Below are positions 34,510 to 44,228 of a DNA stretch of 64,000 nt, in pieces. Position numbers and translations under genes: made by a program. This stretch comes from Anaerocolumna sp. AGMB13025. Lineage in GTDB: Bacteria > Bacillota > Clostridia > Lachnospirales > Lachnospiraceae. Where the stretch lies: NCBI RefSeq assembly GCF_029689925.1, contig NZ_CP121445.1, forward strand, positions 6,506,501 to 6,570,500, written 5' to 3'. The first letter of the stretch is position 1, and each line of letters opens with the position of its first letter. The notes beneath the pieces were generated by a model. The model saw only the letters and a list, made by a program, of their open reading frames with translations, ran no database searches and was not told the DNA's origin.

Positions 34510-35409
34510 TTATCCTTTCACTGCCCCAAGCATAATTCCTTTAACAAAATACTTCTGCATAAAGGGATATACAAACAGAATAGGCAGTGTTGCTACCATG
34601 GTTATGGTCATACGAACCGATTGTGCCGTCAGAGTATATGCCGCTGCTCCGTGCTGGAGGGAGGTAGTACTCATTTGTGATAATTGACTGGCTTGGTTTA
34701 AGTAGTTATATAACATTAATTGCAGAGTTTCCAGCTTTTCCGACTGAACCAATATGTAATTATCAAACCAGTTGTTCCATTGGGCCACTGCGGAAAATAC
34801 GGTAATAGTTGCAAGTATAGGCTTCGATAAAGGAAATACGATTTTAGCAAATATGGTAACGTAGCCTGCGCCATCTAACTTTGCCGATTCTTCCAGTGAA
34901 ACCGGCAGATTCTCGATAAAGGTTTTTAATAAAACCACATAATAAGCCGATATGGCCGAGGGTATAATATAAACCCAAAAGGTATTGGTCAGATGATAGC
35001 TTTTCAGCGTCAGATACCAGGGAATCAGTCCTGCGTTTAAATACATGGTTATAATTACAAAACGGTAAATAAACCTACGTCCATATATATTCTTTGTCAC
35101 CAGATAAGCAAAAAAGGAACAGGCTAATACCGTTAATCCGGAACCAAGTACCGTTCTGGATAAGGAAATGAAAAAGGATCGTAAAATTCCATCTAAACTT
35201 AAAACTTTGCTATAATTTGTAATGGTAATTCCTTTTGGTAAGAATGTAATGCCTTTTTGCGCAAGGCTTGGATCACTTATGGAATATATAAATACATAAT
35301 AAAACGGATATAAACAGACAAACAGCAGTATCAGCATAACTGTGTAGGTTACTATATAAAATAATTTATCCATTTCTTTTGTTTGGGTTTTTCTCACTTT
35401 ATTTTGCAT
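34510..35409 (-). CDS. LplC/YtcP-like sugar ABC permease
   Basis: This 299-residue membrane protein is the second permease of a CUT1-type carbohydrate importer. Six membrane segments, the EAA loop (ESAKLDGAGYVTIFAKIVFPLSKPIL, near 185-210) and the C-terminal FVKGIMLGAVKG motif are typical of LplC/YtcP. The ATPase (usually an MsmX-like shared subunit) is not encoded here. Confidence 0.9.
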   Translation of the reverse strand: MQNKVRKTQTKEMDKLFYIVTYTVMLILLFVCLYPFYYVFIYSISDPSLAQKGITFLPKGITITNYSKVLSLDGILRSFFISLSRTVLGSGLTVLACSFFAYLVTKNIYGRRFIYRFVIITMYLNAGLIPWYLTLKSYHLTNTFWVYIIPSAISAYYVVLLKTFIENLPVSLEESAKLDGAGYVTIFAKIVFPLSKPILATITVFSAVAQWNNWFDNYILVQSEKLETLQLMLYNYLNQASQLSQMSTTSLQHGAAAYTLTAQSVRMTITMVATLPILFVYPFMQKYFVKGIMLGAVKG

Positions 35410-35445
35410 ACCGGTCTCCTTTTACTGTATAGAATCATAATACAT

Positions 35446-36363
35446 TTAAACAAGGCTCTCTCCCCTTAACTTCTTTGATAAGCCATTGGCACTAAACAGT
35501 AAGATAATACTGATTACAGATTTAAAAATACCTACGGCTGTCGCATAAGAATAGTCCTGGGTTACCAGTCCTAAACGGTATACATACAAATCCAAAACCG
35601 TAATCTTATCCGCTACCATGCTGTTGTAAAAAGCAAGATACTGATCAATTCCCAGTGCTAAAAGATTACTGATTTGTAAAAGCAGAAGCACAAAAAAAGT
35701 AGAAGAAATCCCTGGTACTGTTATATGCAGGATTCTTTTAAGCCTTCCGGCTCCATCTACACTGGCGGCATCATATAATTCACTGTCAATGCCTGCAATG
35801 GCTGCAAAATAGATAATTGCATTCCACCCAATGGATTTCCAAATTCCCAGTGCTGTTTGAAAATACCATACTGCTTTGGAATTACCAAGAACATTGGTGG
35901 CTTTCTCAATCAGACCAAGATTCATAAGAATGTGGTTTATAACACCTTCGGAAGAAAATAGTGCATAGGAAAGTGCATATATAATAACCCAGCTTACGAA
36001 ATTTGGAATAGTCGTAATGGTCTGAACTAATTTTTTAAACCTGACGGATTTTAATTCCGAAAGAAAAATTGCAAAAATCGCGGGCAGGGGGCTGCATAAA
36101 AGTCCTAATAAGCTCATTGCCAATGTATTTTTAAGTACCGAAGACATTTTATGCCAGTCACTTAAAATCATTTTAAAATAATATAAGCCTTTAAAATCAC
36201 AGTTCCATATCTGTAGACCCGGTTTATACTTAATAAAGGCTAAAATCCACCCAAATAGCGGAACATAAGAAAAAGCAAATACAAAAATCACAAATGGCAC
36301 CGCAAACAACGTTAAAATCAGTCTGTCCTTTTTTATTTGGATTTTGCTTGTTAACTTAATCAT
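35446..36363 (-). CDS. LplB/YtcO-like sugar ABC permease
   Basis: This 305-residue membrane protein is the first permease of the importer. It has six membrane segments, the N-terminal PFVIFVFAFSYVPLFGWILAFI motif and the EAA loop DAASVDGAGRLKRILHITVPGIS near 199-221. Its ATG overlaps the end of the upstream binding-protein gene by eight bases, so the two are translationally coupled. Confidence 0.9.
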   Translation of the reverse strand: MIKLTSKIQIKKDRLILTLFAVPFVIFVFAFSYVPLFGWILAFIKYKPGLQIWNCDFKGLYYFKMILSDWHKMSSVLKNTLAMSLLGLLCSPLPAIFAIFLSELKSVRFKKLVQTITTIPNFVSWVIIYALSYALFSSEGVINHILMNLGLIEKATNVLGNSKAVWYFQTALGIWKSIGWNAIIYFAAIAGIDSELYDAASVDGAGRLKRILHITVPGISSTFFVLLLLQISNLLALGIDQYLAFYNSMVADKITVLDLYVYRLGLVTQDYSYATAVGIFKSVISIILLFSANGLSKKLRGESLV

Positions 36364-37699
36364 TTCTCATCCTCATTTCTCCCTGTTTTTCCATGTAATC
36401 CTCATAAATATCCTGAAAGTTTTGTATTGCCTCTTTCGGCGTTATATCACCAGCGGCTGACCTTGCATATTCTTTCCATAACTCTTCAAAAACAATACTG
36501 CATTCTGACATCTGATCATTCATTGTATAGATATAGTTTCCGGCAGTTACATAATCCTCATTAAGCTGTTGTAAACAGTCAATTATTTTTCCGCCTTTTG
36601 TATCATTAAATGCATTGAAGCAGCCCTGCCTGAAAAAATAGATGTTTTGTATCTCCGGCATTGACCAGGCTTCTAAAAATGCCCTGGTAACCCCAGTCTG
36701 TTCTCCGTCTTTTGGTACAAAAAGCCCGGTAACGGACCTTGATACAGGAAGAATATCTTTATTCCCATAAGGAATTACAAATGCCCCTAGTCTGCACCCT
36801 GGATACTTTGCCATAATATCGGCAGCACAGGTTTCGGTGGTTAAATACATGGCGGCCTTGCCGGTCCCTATCATTTCAATTGCTGATTTATAGCTTGCCG
36901 ATGCTTGATTATCATTAACATATTCCCTTTTTATCAGTTCGTTATACTGTATCAGCAGCCTCTTAAGCTCCGGAATCTCTGTCCATTTTATCTGATTCTT
37001 CTGAAGCTTTTGAAAGGTTTTTAAAGCTCTGTCCCCTAAAACAATCGGCAGACCACTGGACATAAAAATCTGGGTGGTCCATACATCTGCATTGGTTTCG
37101 TATAATGGTACTACCCCGTCTCCATTTGTCTTTACCGTCTCTAGAATCTCTAAAAATTCCCGATAAGTTTTTGGATGGGGATTTACAATCCCACATTGTT
37201 CCATTACCTTTTCATTATAGTAAACTGCCAAATATCCTGCTATGGATTCCTTGGGCATGGCATAAATCTTTCCATCCCCGGTATCCTTTATACCCTCTTT
37301 ATTTACTAATCTCTTAACCCAGGGTTCGTTACTTAAATCCATACAATACTTAGAAGCCTCAATCTCCCGGTTCCTTACAGGGCAATTGTATTCGAATACG
37401 TCCGGTACTTCCGTGGTAGCCAGTTTCAGCTTTAAAAACGAAGCATATTCATTGTCTGGTACTACTTGAAACTCTACATCACAATCATACTTTTCTTTCA
37501 TTGCGGCTGCCATGAGACTGTACTCATCAAAATATTGATTTTGACTTGTTAAAAAGGTTATTTTTTTTCCGTTTAAAATTGAACTGTCTCCTTTTTTCAA
37601 AGCATTGCCATCCACATGCTTACAGCTGCAAAACAGTAAAACACACCCCATAAATGCAGCAACTCTACCCATTACCCTAAGACTCCATTGTTTTTTCAT
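36356..37699 (-). CDS. Extracellular solute-binding lipoprotein of a sugar ABC importer (first copy)
   Basis: This 447-residue lipoprotein has a signal peptide with lipobox LFCSC (Cys near residue 26) and a family 1 solute-binding fold: KITFLTSQNQYFDEYSLMAAAMKEKYD, an AVYYNEKVMEQCGI hinge segment and AFLEAWSMPEIQN. It is the first gene of the operon, directly facing the YesMN genes. Having two binding proteins with one permease pair suggests two ligand classes, or a sensory role for one. Confidence 0.87.
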   Translation of the reverse strand: MKKQWSLRVMGRVAAFMGCVLLFCSCKHVDGNALKKGDSSILNGKKITFLTSQNQYFDEYSLMAAAMKEKYDCDVEFQVVPDNEYASFLKLKLATTEVPDVFEYNCPVRNREIEASKYCMDLSNEPWVKRLVNKEGIKDTGDGKIYAMPKESIAGYLAVYYNEKVMEQCGIVNPHPKTYREFLEILETVKTNGDGVVPLYETNADVWTTQIFMSSGLPIVLGDRALKTFQKLQKNQIKWTEIPELKRLLIQYNELIKREYVNDNQASASYKSAIEMIGTGKAAMYLTTETCAADIMAKYPGCRLGAFVIPYGNKDILPVSRSVTGLFVPKDGEQTGVTRAFLEAWSMPEIQNIYFFRQGCFNAFNDTKGGKIIDCLQQLNEDYVTAGNYIYTMNDQMSECSIVFEELWKEYARSAAGDITPKEAIQNFQDIYEDYMEKQGEMRMRND

Positions 37700-38025
37700 G
37701 TTCTCTTCCTCAACTCCTCTTTCATTATAGCTCAGCCTTTCTTTGGTGAATATGGAATAAACATGACGGATTTATGTAAATAAGTAGACTCTTTTTACCA
37801 AATAAAAAATTTATATATTTATATATTGACAGCAATTCGCATAAGCCTTATCATGTTTATATCGTTTCAATTCGTATATATTGTTTAGTTTTTACTGTAA
37901 AGCATTTCAGTAAATATGACAATGTTTGTTTTTCATAATTTATGTATGACTGCTCTGGCAGTCACAACTCTATTTTCAACCTTAACTCACTCAATAATAT
38001 GGCAGCCAATAGCGGAGGTTGATTA
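37700..38025. promoter_or_regulatory. Divergent control region between importer operon and yesMN
   Basis: On the plus strand TTGACA (37826-37831) and TATCAT (37849-37854) are 17 bases apart, a good promoter for the sensor kinase gene. On the minus strand TATAAT (37729-37724) lies close to the binding-protein start, without a clear -35 box, as expected for a promoter that needs an activator such as the YesN-like regulator. Confidence 0.6.
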
Positions 38026-39756
38026 ATGAAACCTACTTTTAAAAACAAACTCTTTTTTAAAATATCCATAATTTTTACCTGTTTTATCGTAATTCTTTCC
38101 ATCATTTTCTTTGGCTATGCTTATAAGATGTTACGCTCTGATTCGGTCAAAAACCTAAATTATGTTTCACAACGTACCGCAGATGAAATTAATAATCTTA
38201 TCACCAGCATGGACAGCCTGGCATTAAACATTTCCACTAATCATCAGGTCCGGGACTTTTATACCGCCGCTGTTGCAACAGACTTAGACAATGCCGAGCT
38301 TTCCAACCAGATTAATGATGTCCTTATTTCTGCCATGATTCCCAAAAGTGTCTCTAAGTTCCGGATTTCCTTATATAACCGAAAAGGCAATTTCATCTCC
38401 ACCGGGTTAGCTTATAATCAAAATATAACCAGCAAATTATTAAATTCCGATGATTATCTGAGCTGGTATAATTCAAAAGGCATTCTTGGGCAAAACGGAC
38501 CACTCCTAGATGTTACAAAGGATTTCTGGTCAACCAGTGCAAGCACTACCATTACCTTATACCGCAATATCTATCCCTCTTCCTACACCAGCCAGTCCTG
38601 CGGAATTGTAGAAATCCAATGTCCCATAGACTATATCACTGAATTTATGTCCACCACAGAAAATCACTACTACTACAAGCTAAATGATCAGAACGGTAAG
38701 AAAATCTACTGTTCCGACTTAACCTACAAGGCAACAAAACAGAATTCTATTCTTACCTCGGTAGTTTTGGATTCCGGCTGGGCACTTACCAGTGCCTGTC
38801 CTAAGATTTATGCCTTCCGGCTATTGTTACCTTTGTTATTTTATACTTTCATGATATATTTCACTATGATTGGAATCTGTCTGCTGATTATAAACCGCAT
38901 TTTGCAAAACATAACAAAACCTTTAACCATCCTTACCGACAAGGTACACAATATTACAGTTCATCAGCCGGCTCTTGGAATCTCCTTCTCTGGCTATCCG
39001 GATGAATTTGAACAGCTAAACGAAGCTTTTGCAGATATGATGGAGCGGCTTCAGCTCTATATGGAGGAAAATATCAAGCGAAAAGCTTATGAGATGCAGG
39101 CCAATATGATAGCTCTACAATCCCAGATGAACCCCCATTTTATATACAATATCCTGACGGTAATCAAATCCCATGCCCTGGAAGAGAATTATGAGCAGAT
39201 AGGACCAGCCTGCAATTATCTGGCCCAGATGCTTCGCTATATTTCTGTTTATTCAGAAGAAAGTGTCCCCCTATCCAGTGAGTTAAATCACGCCATCCTT
39301 TATCTAAAGCTTATGAAAATCCGGTATGAAGACAACTTTAGCTATTCTATCCAAAATGAGGAGAGCTTAGACAGCAGTAAGATATTCCTTCCAAGACTAT
39401 GCATACAGCCACTCCTTGAGAATTGTTTTCAACATGGCTTTAAAAAAGTGCTTCCTGTCTGGGAAATTAATATAAACTGTTACCAGGACGAGACTCTATT
39501 TATAATAGAGATTTCTGACAACGGAATCGGCTTTTTGCAAAAGGATATTGACAATCTGAGGGAGAAAGTAGACAGTTTCTTAAAAGAACCTTCCGCCTCG
39601 CTCCCCTCCTTAACCCTCGGAGGAATGGGTCTGATTAACACCCTCGTCCGCATGAAGCTAAAATATCATGAGAACTTCCAATATTTTATTAAACCCTCGG
39701 ATACCTTTTTACACGGTACAAAAATTGTATTTCAGATAGGAGGAATCAAACTATGA
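38026..39756 (+). CDS. yesM: YesM-like sensor histidine kinase
   Basis: This 576-residue kinase has an N-terminal membrane segment (about 12-32), an extracellular Cache-type region, a second membrane segment (about 268-290), a HAMP-like linker, a His_kinase domain with QSQMNPHFIYNIL (phospho-acceptor His near 377), and an HATPase domain with ISDNGIGF and GGMGLINT. It should sense the sugar or its binding protein outside and phosphorylate the YesN-like regulator. The next gene overlaps by four bases. Confidence 0.92.
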   Translation: MKPTFKNKLFFKISIIFTCFIVILSIIFFGYAYKMLRSDSVKNLNYVSQRTADEINNLITSMDSLALNISTNHQVRDFYTAAVATDLDNAELSNQINDVLISAMIPKSVSKFRISLYNRKGNFISTGLAYNQNITSKLLNSDDYLSWYNSKGILGQNGPLLDVTKDFWSTSASTTITLYRNIYPSSYTSQSCGIVEIQCPIDYITEFMSTTENHYYYKLNDQNGKKIYCSDLTYKATKQNSILTSVVLDSGWALTSACPKIYAFRLLLPLLFYTFMIYFTMIGICLLIINRILQNITKPLTILTDKVHNITVHQPALGISFSGYPDEFEQLNEAFADMMERLQLYMEENIKRKAYEMQANMIALQSQMNPHFIYNILTVIKSHALEENYEQIGPACNYLAQMLRYISVYSEESVPLSSELNHAILYLKLMKIRYEDNFSYSIQNEESLDSSKIFLPRLCIQPLLENCFQHGFKKVLPVWEININCYQDETLFIIEISDNGIGFLQKDIDNLREKVDSFLKEPSASLPSLTLGGMGLINTLVRMKLKYHENFQYFIKPSDTFLHGTKIVFQIGGIKL

Positions 39757-41288
39757 ATATCTTACTTGTAGAAGATGAACCCCCAATTCTTCGAGAGCTT
39801 GAACATTATATCAAAAAATTTGGCGAGCCTTACCATATCATAGCCACTGCCGCTGACGGTCAAAAAGCTATGGAGCTTATTGACAAATATCAGACAAAGA
39901 TAGATTATCTCTTAACAGATATCCAGATTCCAATGGTCAATGGTTTAGAATTAGTGGAATATGTAAAAAGCCGCTATCCTTCTATCATCTGCTCCATTTT
40001 ATCAGGATATAATGATTTTTCCTATGTACAAAAGGCTTTACGGCTTAAAATTCTTGATTATATCCTAAAACCCATCGAGGAGGAGGTTCTGCAAAACCAG
40101 TTAAAAGATGCCTATGAAAGTAAATGCCTGGACTATGCCAAATCAGAGATTATAACCGGTTATACTGCCAACTCTTCTTTTTCCCAGGAACTATCCCTTA
40201 ATTACCGGCAGCTTCTGATTAATATAGGGCAGTTTTCTTATAAGTCAGACCAATACCTGGAGGAGAAGACCGCTAATGTCCATTTTAAAACCTTAGAAAG
40301 TACCTTAAGATTGTTTTGGAACCAATTTATTAAGTATTGGATTATCCGGGACAAAAACTGCCATACCTACTTTGTTCTCTTTTCCTTTAACAAGAAACAA
40401 CTGGAAAATTGCAATACCTTTTTCCGCAGCTTATATGATACTCTTAGTCATAAATTTCCTATGGTAACGGTGATTTGCAGTGAAGAACAGATTACCCTTG
40501 ATACTATTAACCCCAGTATTCAGAAACTAAGTAAATACACCGATAAAAAAATCTTATTTGCCAAATCAAGCTTTATGCAGATGAATTCCATAGAAAATAA
40601 AACAGATGCCCAAGTTCCTGAGTATTCCGTCCAGATTGATAATATTATGCAATTATCCAAACATTTTCTTAATGGCAACAGAAATACGTTCCATACAGAG
40701 CTTAAACATTTTATAAAAGAGTTAGAACTAAAACCGGTAAAGCAAAAGACCTTAGGAATTTATCTGCTGACTTTATTTACTGAATGTACCGTTCCCTATC
40801 TTCATTATGATTCCGTGCAGAAAATTGAACCTTACAATATTGTAAATGATGTCCTTATGCTTTCTGTTTCCTATGAAAGTCTGTATGCTAATCTAATTTC
40901 GATATTTGATGACATCCTTGCTACTATAATCAATGAAACCGGGAATATTAAAGATAAGTCAACCACCTTCCTGCAAATCAATGATTATATCAAGAAGCAT
41001 TATACAGATACCATTAACACCAAAATCATTGCTGACAAATTCGGCTTCACCCCAGCCTATTTAAGTAAACTCTTCCGGGAATACAAAAAAATTACTCCCT
41101 CCGAATACATATCAGAGCTGCGTATAAATAAAGCAAAGGAGCTGCTAACGAATAACTCCTCTTTGTCTGTCAAGGAAGTTGCTGCAGCTGCTGGTTATGA
41201 AGACCAGTTGTATTTTAGTAAAGTATTTAAAAAGCTGGTAGGTATTACACCAAAGGCTTATCAGTTGGGTCAAGATAAATCATCCTAA
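39753..41288 (+). CDS. yesN: YesN-like response regulator with AraC DNA-binding domain
   Basis: This 511-residue regulator has a receiver domain (1-120; phospho-acceptor Asp56 in LLTDIQIPMVNGLEL), a central YesN-type helical region, and a C-terminal AraC HTH pair (about 405-505: IINDYIKKHYTDTINTKIIADKFGFTPAYLSKLFREYKKITP; EVAAAAGYEDQLYFSKVFKKLVGITPKAY). It probably activates the divergent importer-fucosidase operon. Confidence 0.92.
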   Translation: MNILLVEDEPPILRELEHYIKKFGEPYHIIATAADGQKAMELIDKYQTKIDYLLTDIQIPMVNGLELVEYVKSRYPSIICSILSGYNDFSYVQKALRLKILDYILKPIEEEVLQNQLKDAYESKCLDYAKSEIITGYTANSSFSQELSLNYRQLLINIGQFSYKSDQYLEEKTANVHFKTLESTLRLFWNQFIKYWIIRDKNCHTYFVLFSFNKKQLENCNTFFRSLYDTLSHKFPMVTVICSEEQITLDTINPSIQKLSKYTDKKILFAKSSFMQMNSIENKTDAQVPEYSVQIDNIMQLSKHFLNGNRNTFHTELKHFIKELELKPVKQKTLGIYLLTLFTECTVPYLHYDSVQKIEPYNIVNDVLMLSVSYESLYANLISIFDDILATIINETGNIKDKSTTFLQINDYIKKHYTDTINTKIIADKFGFTPAYLSKLFREYKKITPSEYISELRINKAKELLTNNSSLSVKEVAAAAGYEDQLYFSKVFKKLVGITPKAYQLGQDKSS

Positions 41289-41560
41289 CTTATGAGTCAT
41301 GCTTATAAAAAGGGATATCCTCTTTTTTCACTTACTGGCACTACCCAAAATGCTGTTTCTTCCTGAAAGCTGTTATGAATATTCTTCTTATTTAATATCA
41401 TCAAATGCTCAGTATATCGGCTAATTGAATAATTAGTATTAAAGATATAACAATTGATGCACTATACTATTTGCAGGATTTTTATTTTATGGTAAACTAA
41501 ACTAATAAAAATTAGTAATTAAATGACGAAAAACATTATATGTTCAAAAAGGAGCAGCCA
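41289..41560. other. Intergenic stretch
   Basis: A weak terminator-like AAAAAGG/CCTCTTTTTT sequence lies at about 41306-41327 after the regulator gene. Nothing else can be supported. Confidence 0.4.
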
Positions 41561-42313
41561 ATGAAACCAGGAAACATTATCGGCATAGGCAATACGGCAG
41601 TGGTCTATGAATTAGAATATTCAAAACCCGGGGAAGAAGATAAGGTACTTAAACTTTTTAATGCAGGTTATCCTAATGAAGCGATTGAGTCCGAATACCG
41701 CAATGCCCTGGCAGTCAGAGACTTAAATTTTCCAAAACCAAAAGCATATGAACTGGCAGACTGGGAAGGTAGAAAAGGTATTATATATGACAGGATAAAA
41801 GGAACTTCCCTTTTGGATTGGGTCTTGAACACCGGTGATGTGGGAAAATGTGCGAAATATATGGCAGATCTGCATAACACAATGATACATAATTCCATTA
41901 GCGAGGTGCCAAATTATAAGGATTTTTTATCTTACCACATTCAAAACGCTCCAATTACCACCGAGGAACAAATAAAGGCAATGCAAATCCTTGAAGAATT
42001 ACCGGAAGGGGACACTCTTTGCCATGGTGATTTTCATCCCGGTAATATTATAATTTCAGAGGATTCTGCTTACATCATAGATTTTATGAATATCTGCCAG
42101 GGGAATTATTTATATGATATTGCAAGAACCGTTTATCTGGTAGAGTATACACCGGTGCCTGAGGGTACTGGCGATAAAGCTGCGGTTTTGGGATTAAAGA
42201 AGACCTTGGCAGACCTTTATCTGGAACAAATGAAGGTTACCAGAGAAATGATACAGGATTATATAATCCTGATTGCTATTGCCAGAAGGGGAGAATGTCC
42301 TGACGAAGGATAA
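41561..42313 (+). CDS. APH/choline-kinase-like phosphotransferase
   Basis: This protein of about 250 residues (ATG 41561, AAGGAG six bases ahead) has the aminoglycoside phosphotransferase-like kinase fold: GIGNTAVVYELEY as the nucleotide loop, catalytic HGDFHPGN near 158-165 and IIDFMNI as the metal-binding DFG equivalent. It phosphorylates a small molecule; the substrate is not evident and resistance should not be assumed. The frame ends at RRGECPDEG; reading on with a one-base shift gives KERLSRTGNW, which looks like a continued C-terminus, so a late frameshift is possible. Confidence 0.82.
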   Translation: MKPGNIIGIGNTAVVYELEYSKPGEEDKVLKLFNAGYPNEAIESEYRNALAVRDLNFPKPKAYELADWEGRKGIIYDRIKGTSLLDWVLNTGDVGKCAKYMADLHNTMIHNSISEVPNYKDFLSYHIQNAPITTEEQIKAMQILEELPEGDTLCHGDFHPGNIIISEDSAYIIDFMNICQGNYLYDIARTVYLVEYTPVPEGTGDKAAVLGLKKTLADLYLEQMKVTREMIQDYIILIAIARRGECPDEG

Positions 42314-42499
42314 AGAACGGTTATCCAGAACTGGAAATTGGAAATAACAGAAGTATCTAAAAGTAGATAACGGCACTGCAAAGGCTCTTACTAGGTTCGG
42401 CAGGCAAAATGAGATAAGACTGATATAGAACGGTGTTGCCACAACACAGATCAATGATGATATCTAAAGTTATCGTCCAAAATATAATAAATACATATA

Positions 42500-42541
42500 A
42501 TAGCCGAAATATGTTGATTAATACATTATTTCGGCTATTAT
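42500..42541 (-). terminator. Bidirectional terminator between pstB and the kinase gene
   Basis: AATAGCCGAAATA and TATTTCGGCTATT type arms enclose a 14-17 base loop, followed on the minus strand by an AT-rich TTAT-rich tract. It can end both convergent transcripts. Confidence 0.6.
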
Positions 42542-42597
42542 CCAGTAAATAATCACCCGTATATCTCGGGTAATTGAAAAAGCTGGCTTGGCCCACC

Positions 42598-43347
42598 TTA
42601 ACCAAAATGTCCGCACACATAATCCGAAGTTTTCTTATTCCTTGGATTGGTAAAGATTTTATCGGTGGTGTCAAATTCAACCAAGTCCCCCATTAAAAAA
42701 AACGCTGTTTTATCTGCAATACGGGAAGCCTGCTGCATATTATGGGTAACGATAACCACCGTATAAGACTTTTTAAGTTTTATTAGCAAATCCTCAATCT
42801 TATAAGAGCTTATGGGATCAAGGGCACTGGTTGCTTCATCCAGTAAGATTACCTCCGGATTAAGGGCAATGGTCCTGGCAATGCATAAACGCTGCTGCTG
42901 CCCCCCCGACAGTGACAGGGCGCTTTTTCTTAAACGGTCTTTTACTTCCTCCCAAAGGGCCGCCGCTTTTAAGCTGCTTTCCACGATTTCATCCAGTTCG
43001 CCTTTTCTTTTGCCGTGATATTTTGGCGCATAAGCAATATTATCATAGATACTTGAGGGAAAGGGATTGGGTTTTTGAAATACCATACCGATTTTTTTAC
43101 GGATCAGCATAGGATCAATCTTATTGCCATAAATATTAATATCATCATAAATCACTTCCCCGGTAATTTTACAGCCCGGAATGATATCATTCATTCTATT
43201 TAAAACTCTTAAAAAGGTTGATTTGCCACAGCCAGAGGGTCCGATTAAGGCAGTAATCTCATTCTTTTCTATTTCCATATTCACATTGTTAATAGCCTGT
43301 TTATCTCCGTAATAGAGATTTAAATTCCTGGTAGAAATAATCGCCAT
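42598..43347 (-). CDS. pstB: Phosphate ABC importer ATPase
   Basis: This 249-residue ATPase is PstB. Walker A is GPSGCGKS, the Q-loop lies in FQKPNPFPSSIYDNIAY (typical of PstB), the signature is LSGGQQQR and Walker B VILLDEATSALDP. It drives phosphate uptake with PstA and PstC. It is the last gene of pstSCAB here; no phoU follows. Confidence 0.95.
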   Translation of the reverse strand: MAIISTRNLNLYYGDKQAINNVNMEIEKNEITALIGPSGCGKSTFLRVLNRMNDIIPGCKITGEVIYDDINIYGNKIDPMLIRKKIGMVFQKPNPFPSSIYDNIAYAPKYHGKRKGELDEIVESSLKAAALWEEVKDRLRKSALSLSGGQQQRLCIARTIALNPEVILLDEATSALDPISSYKIEDLLIKLKKSYTVVIVTHNMQQASRIADKTAFFLMGDLVEFDTTDKIFTNPRNKKTSDYVCGHFG

Positions 43348-43349
43348 TA

Positions 43350-44228
43350 TTAAGCACTCACTTTCTTTTTAAATAATCCTGCAATTATATTGGCAGTAAG
43401 GTTAATAATAAACACCAGAATTATTAAAACCGCAGCCATAGCATAAGGTACCCAGTCCGGTGTGCCCCCTTCGGTTGCATATAAATAAAGCTGAACCGTT
43501 AAACCGGCACCGGGCTCTACAATATGCCTTAGATAATTGGCAGGCATGGTGTAATCCACACCGGCGGTGTAAATGAGTGCTGCCGATTCACTGACGATAC
43601 GCCCGATACTTAAAATAACCGCCACAACAATTCCAGGTAATGCACAAGGCAGCAGTATGGTGCGGATTATGTACAGTTTGGAAGCTCCAAGAGCAAAGGC
43701 TGCTTCCCGGTAACTTGGATTAACCTGAAGCAGGGCTTCTTCTGTGGTTCGAATCATAGTGGGCATAACAATCAGGGCACAGGTCAGCGCACCTGAGAGC
43801 ATGGATCCGCTTCCGCTGCCAAATCTTAACGCATTCACGAAAAATGCCAAGCCAAATAAACCATATACGATGGAAGGAATACCGGCAAGAATTTCGATAC
43901 AGAAACGAAAGGCTGTAATTATTTTACCAGGTTTCGAGTATTCTGCCAGATAGATTGCTGTTCCAATACCTACCGGGATTGATACAACAAGGGTAATCAC
44001 TACGATATACAGGGTGTTAATTATCATCGGCGCAATTCCATAGGTTTCCTCAAGACGGGAGGGTGCTTTGAATAAAAATTCCCTGTTAATATAAGGCAGT
44101 CCCTTAACAATAAGATATAGTATGATTGCTACTACTAAAGCAACCACCGCAGCCGTTACCGTATAAATCAAAGCCCGAACAGCTATTATGCCGGGTCTTA
44201 TTTGTTTCTCATACATATTTTTATCCAT
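43350..44228 (-). CDS. pstA: Phosphate ABC importer permease
   Basis: This 292-residue permease is PstA, with six membrane segments, AGIPSIVYGLFGLAFFV (typical of Pst permeases) and the EAA loop REAAFALGASKLYIIRTILLPCALPGI. Its start overlaps the end of pstC by eight bases; pstB follows after two bases. Confidence 0.94.
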   Translation of the reverse strand: MDKNMYEKQIRPGIIAVRALIYTVTAAVVALVVAIILYLIVKGLPYINREFLFKAPSRLEETYGIAPMIINTLYIVVITLVVSIPVGIGTAIYLAEYSKPGKIITAFRFCIEILAGIPSIVYGLFGLAFFVNALRFGSGSGSMLSGALTCALIVMPTMIRTTEEALLQVNPSYREAAFALGASKLYIIRTILLPCALPGIVVAVILSIGRIVSESAALIYTAGVDYTMPANYLRHIVEPGAGLTVQLYLYATEGGTPDWVPYAMAAVLIILVFIINLTANIIAGLFKKKVSA

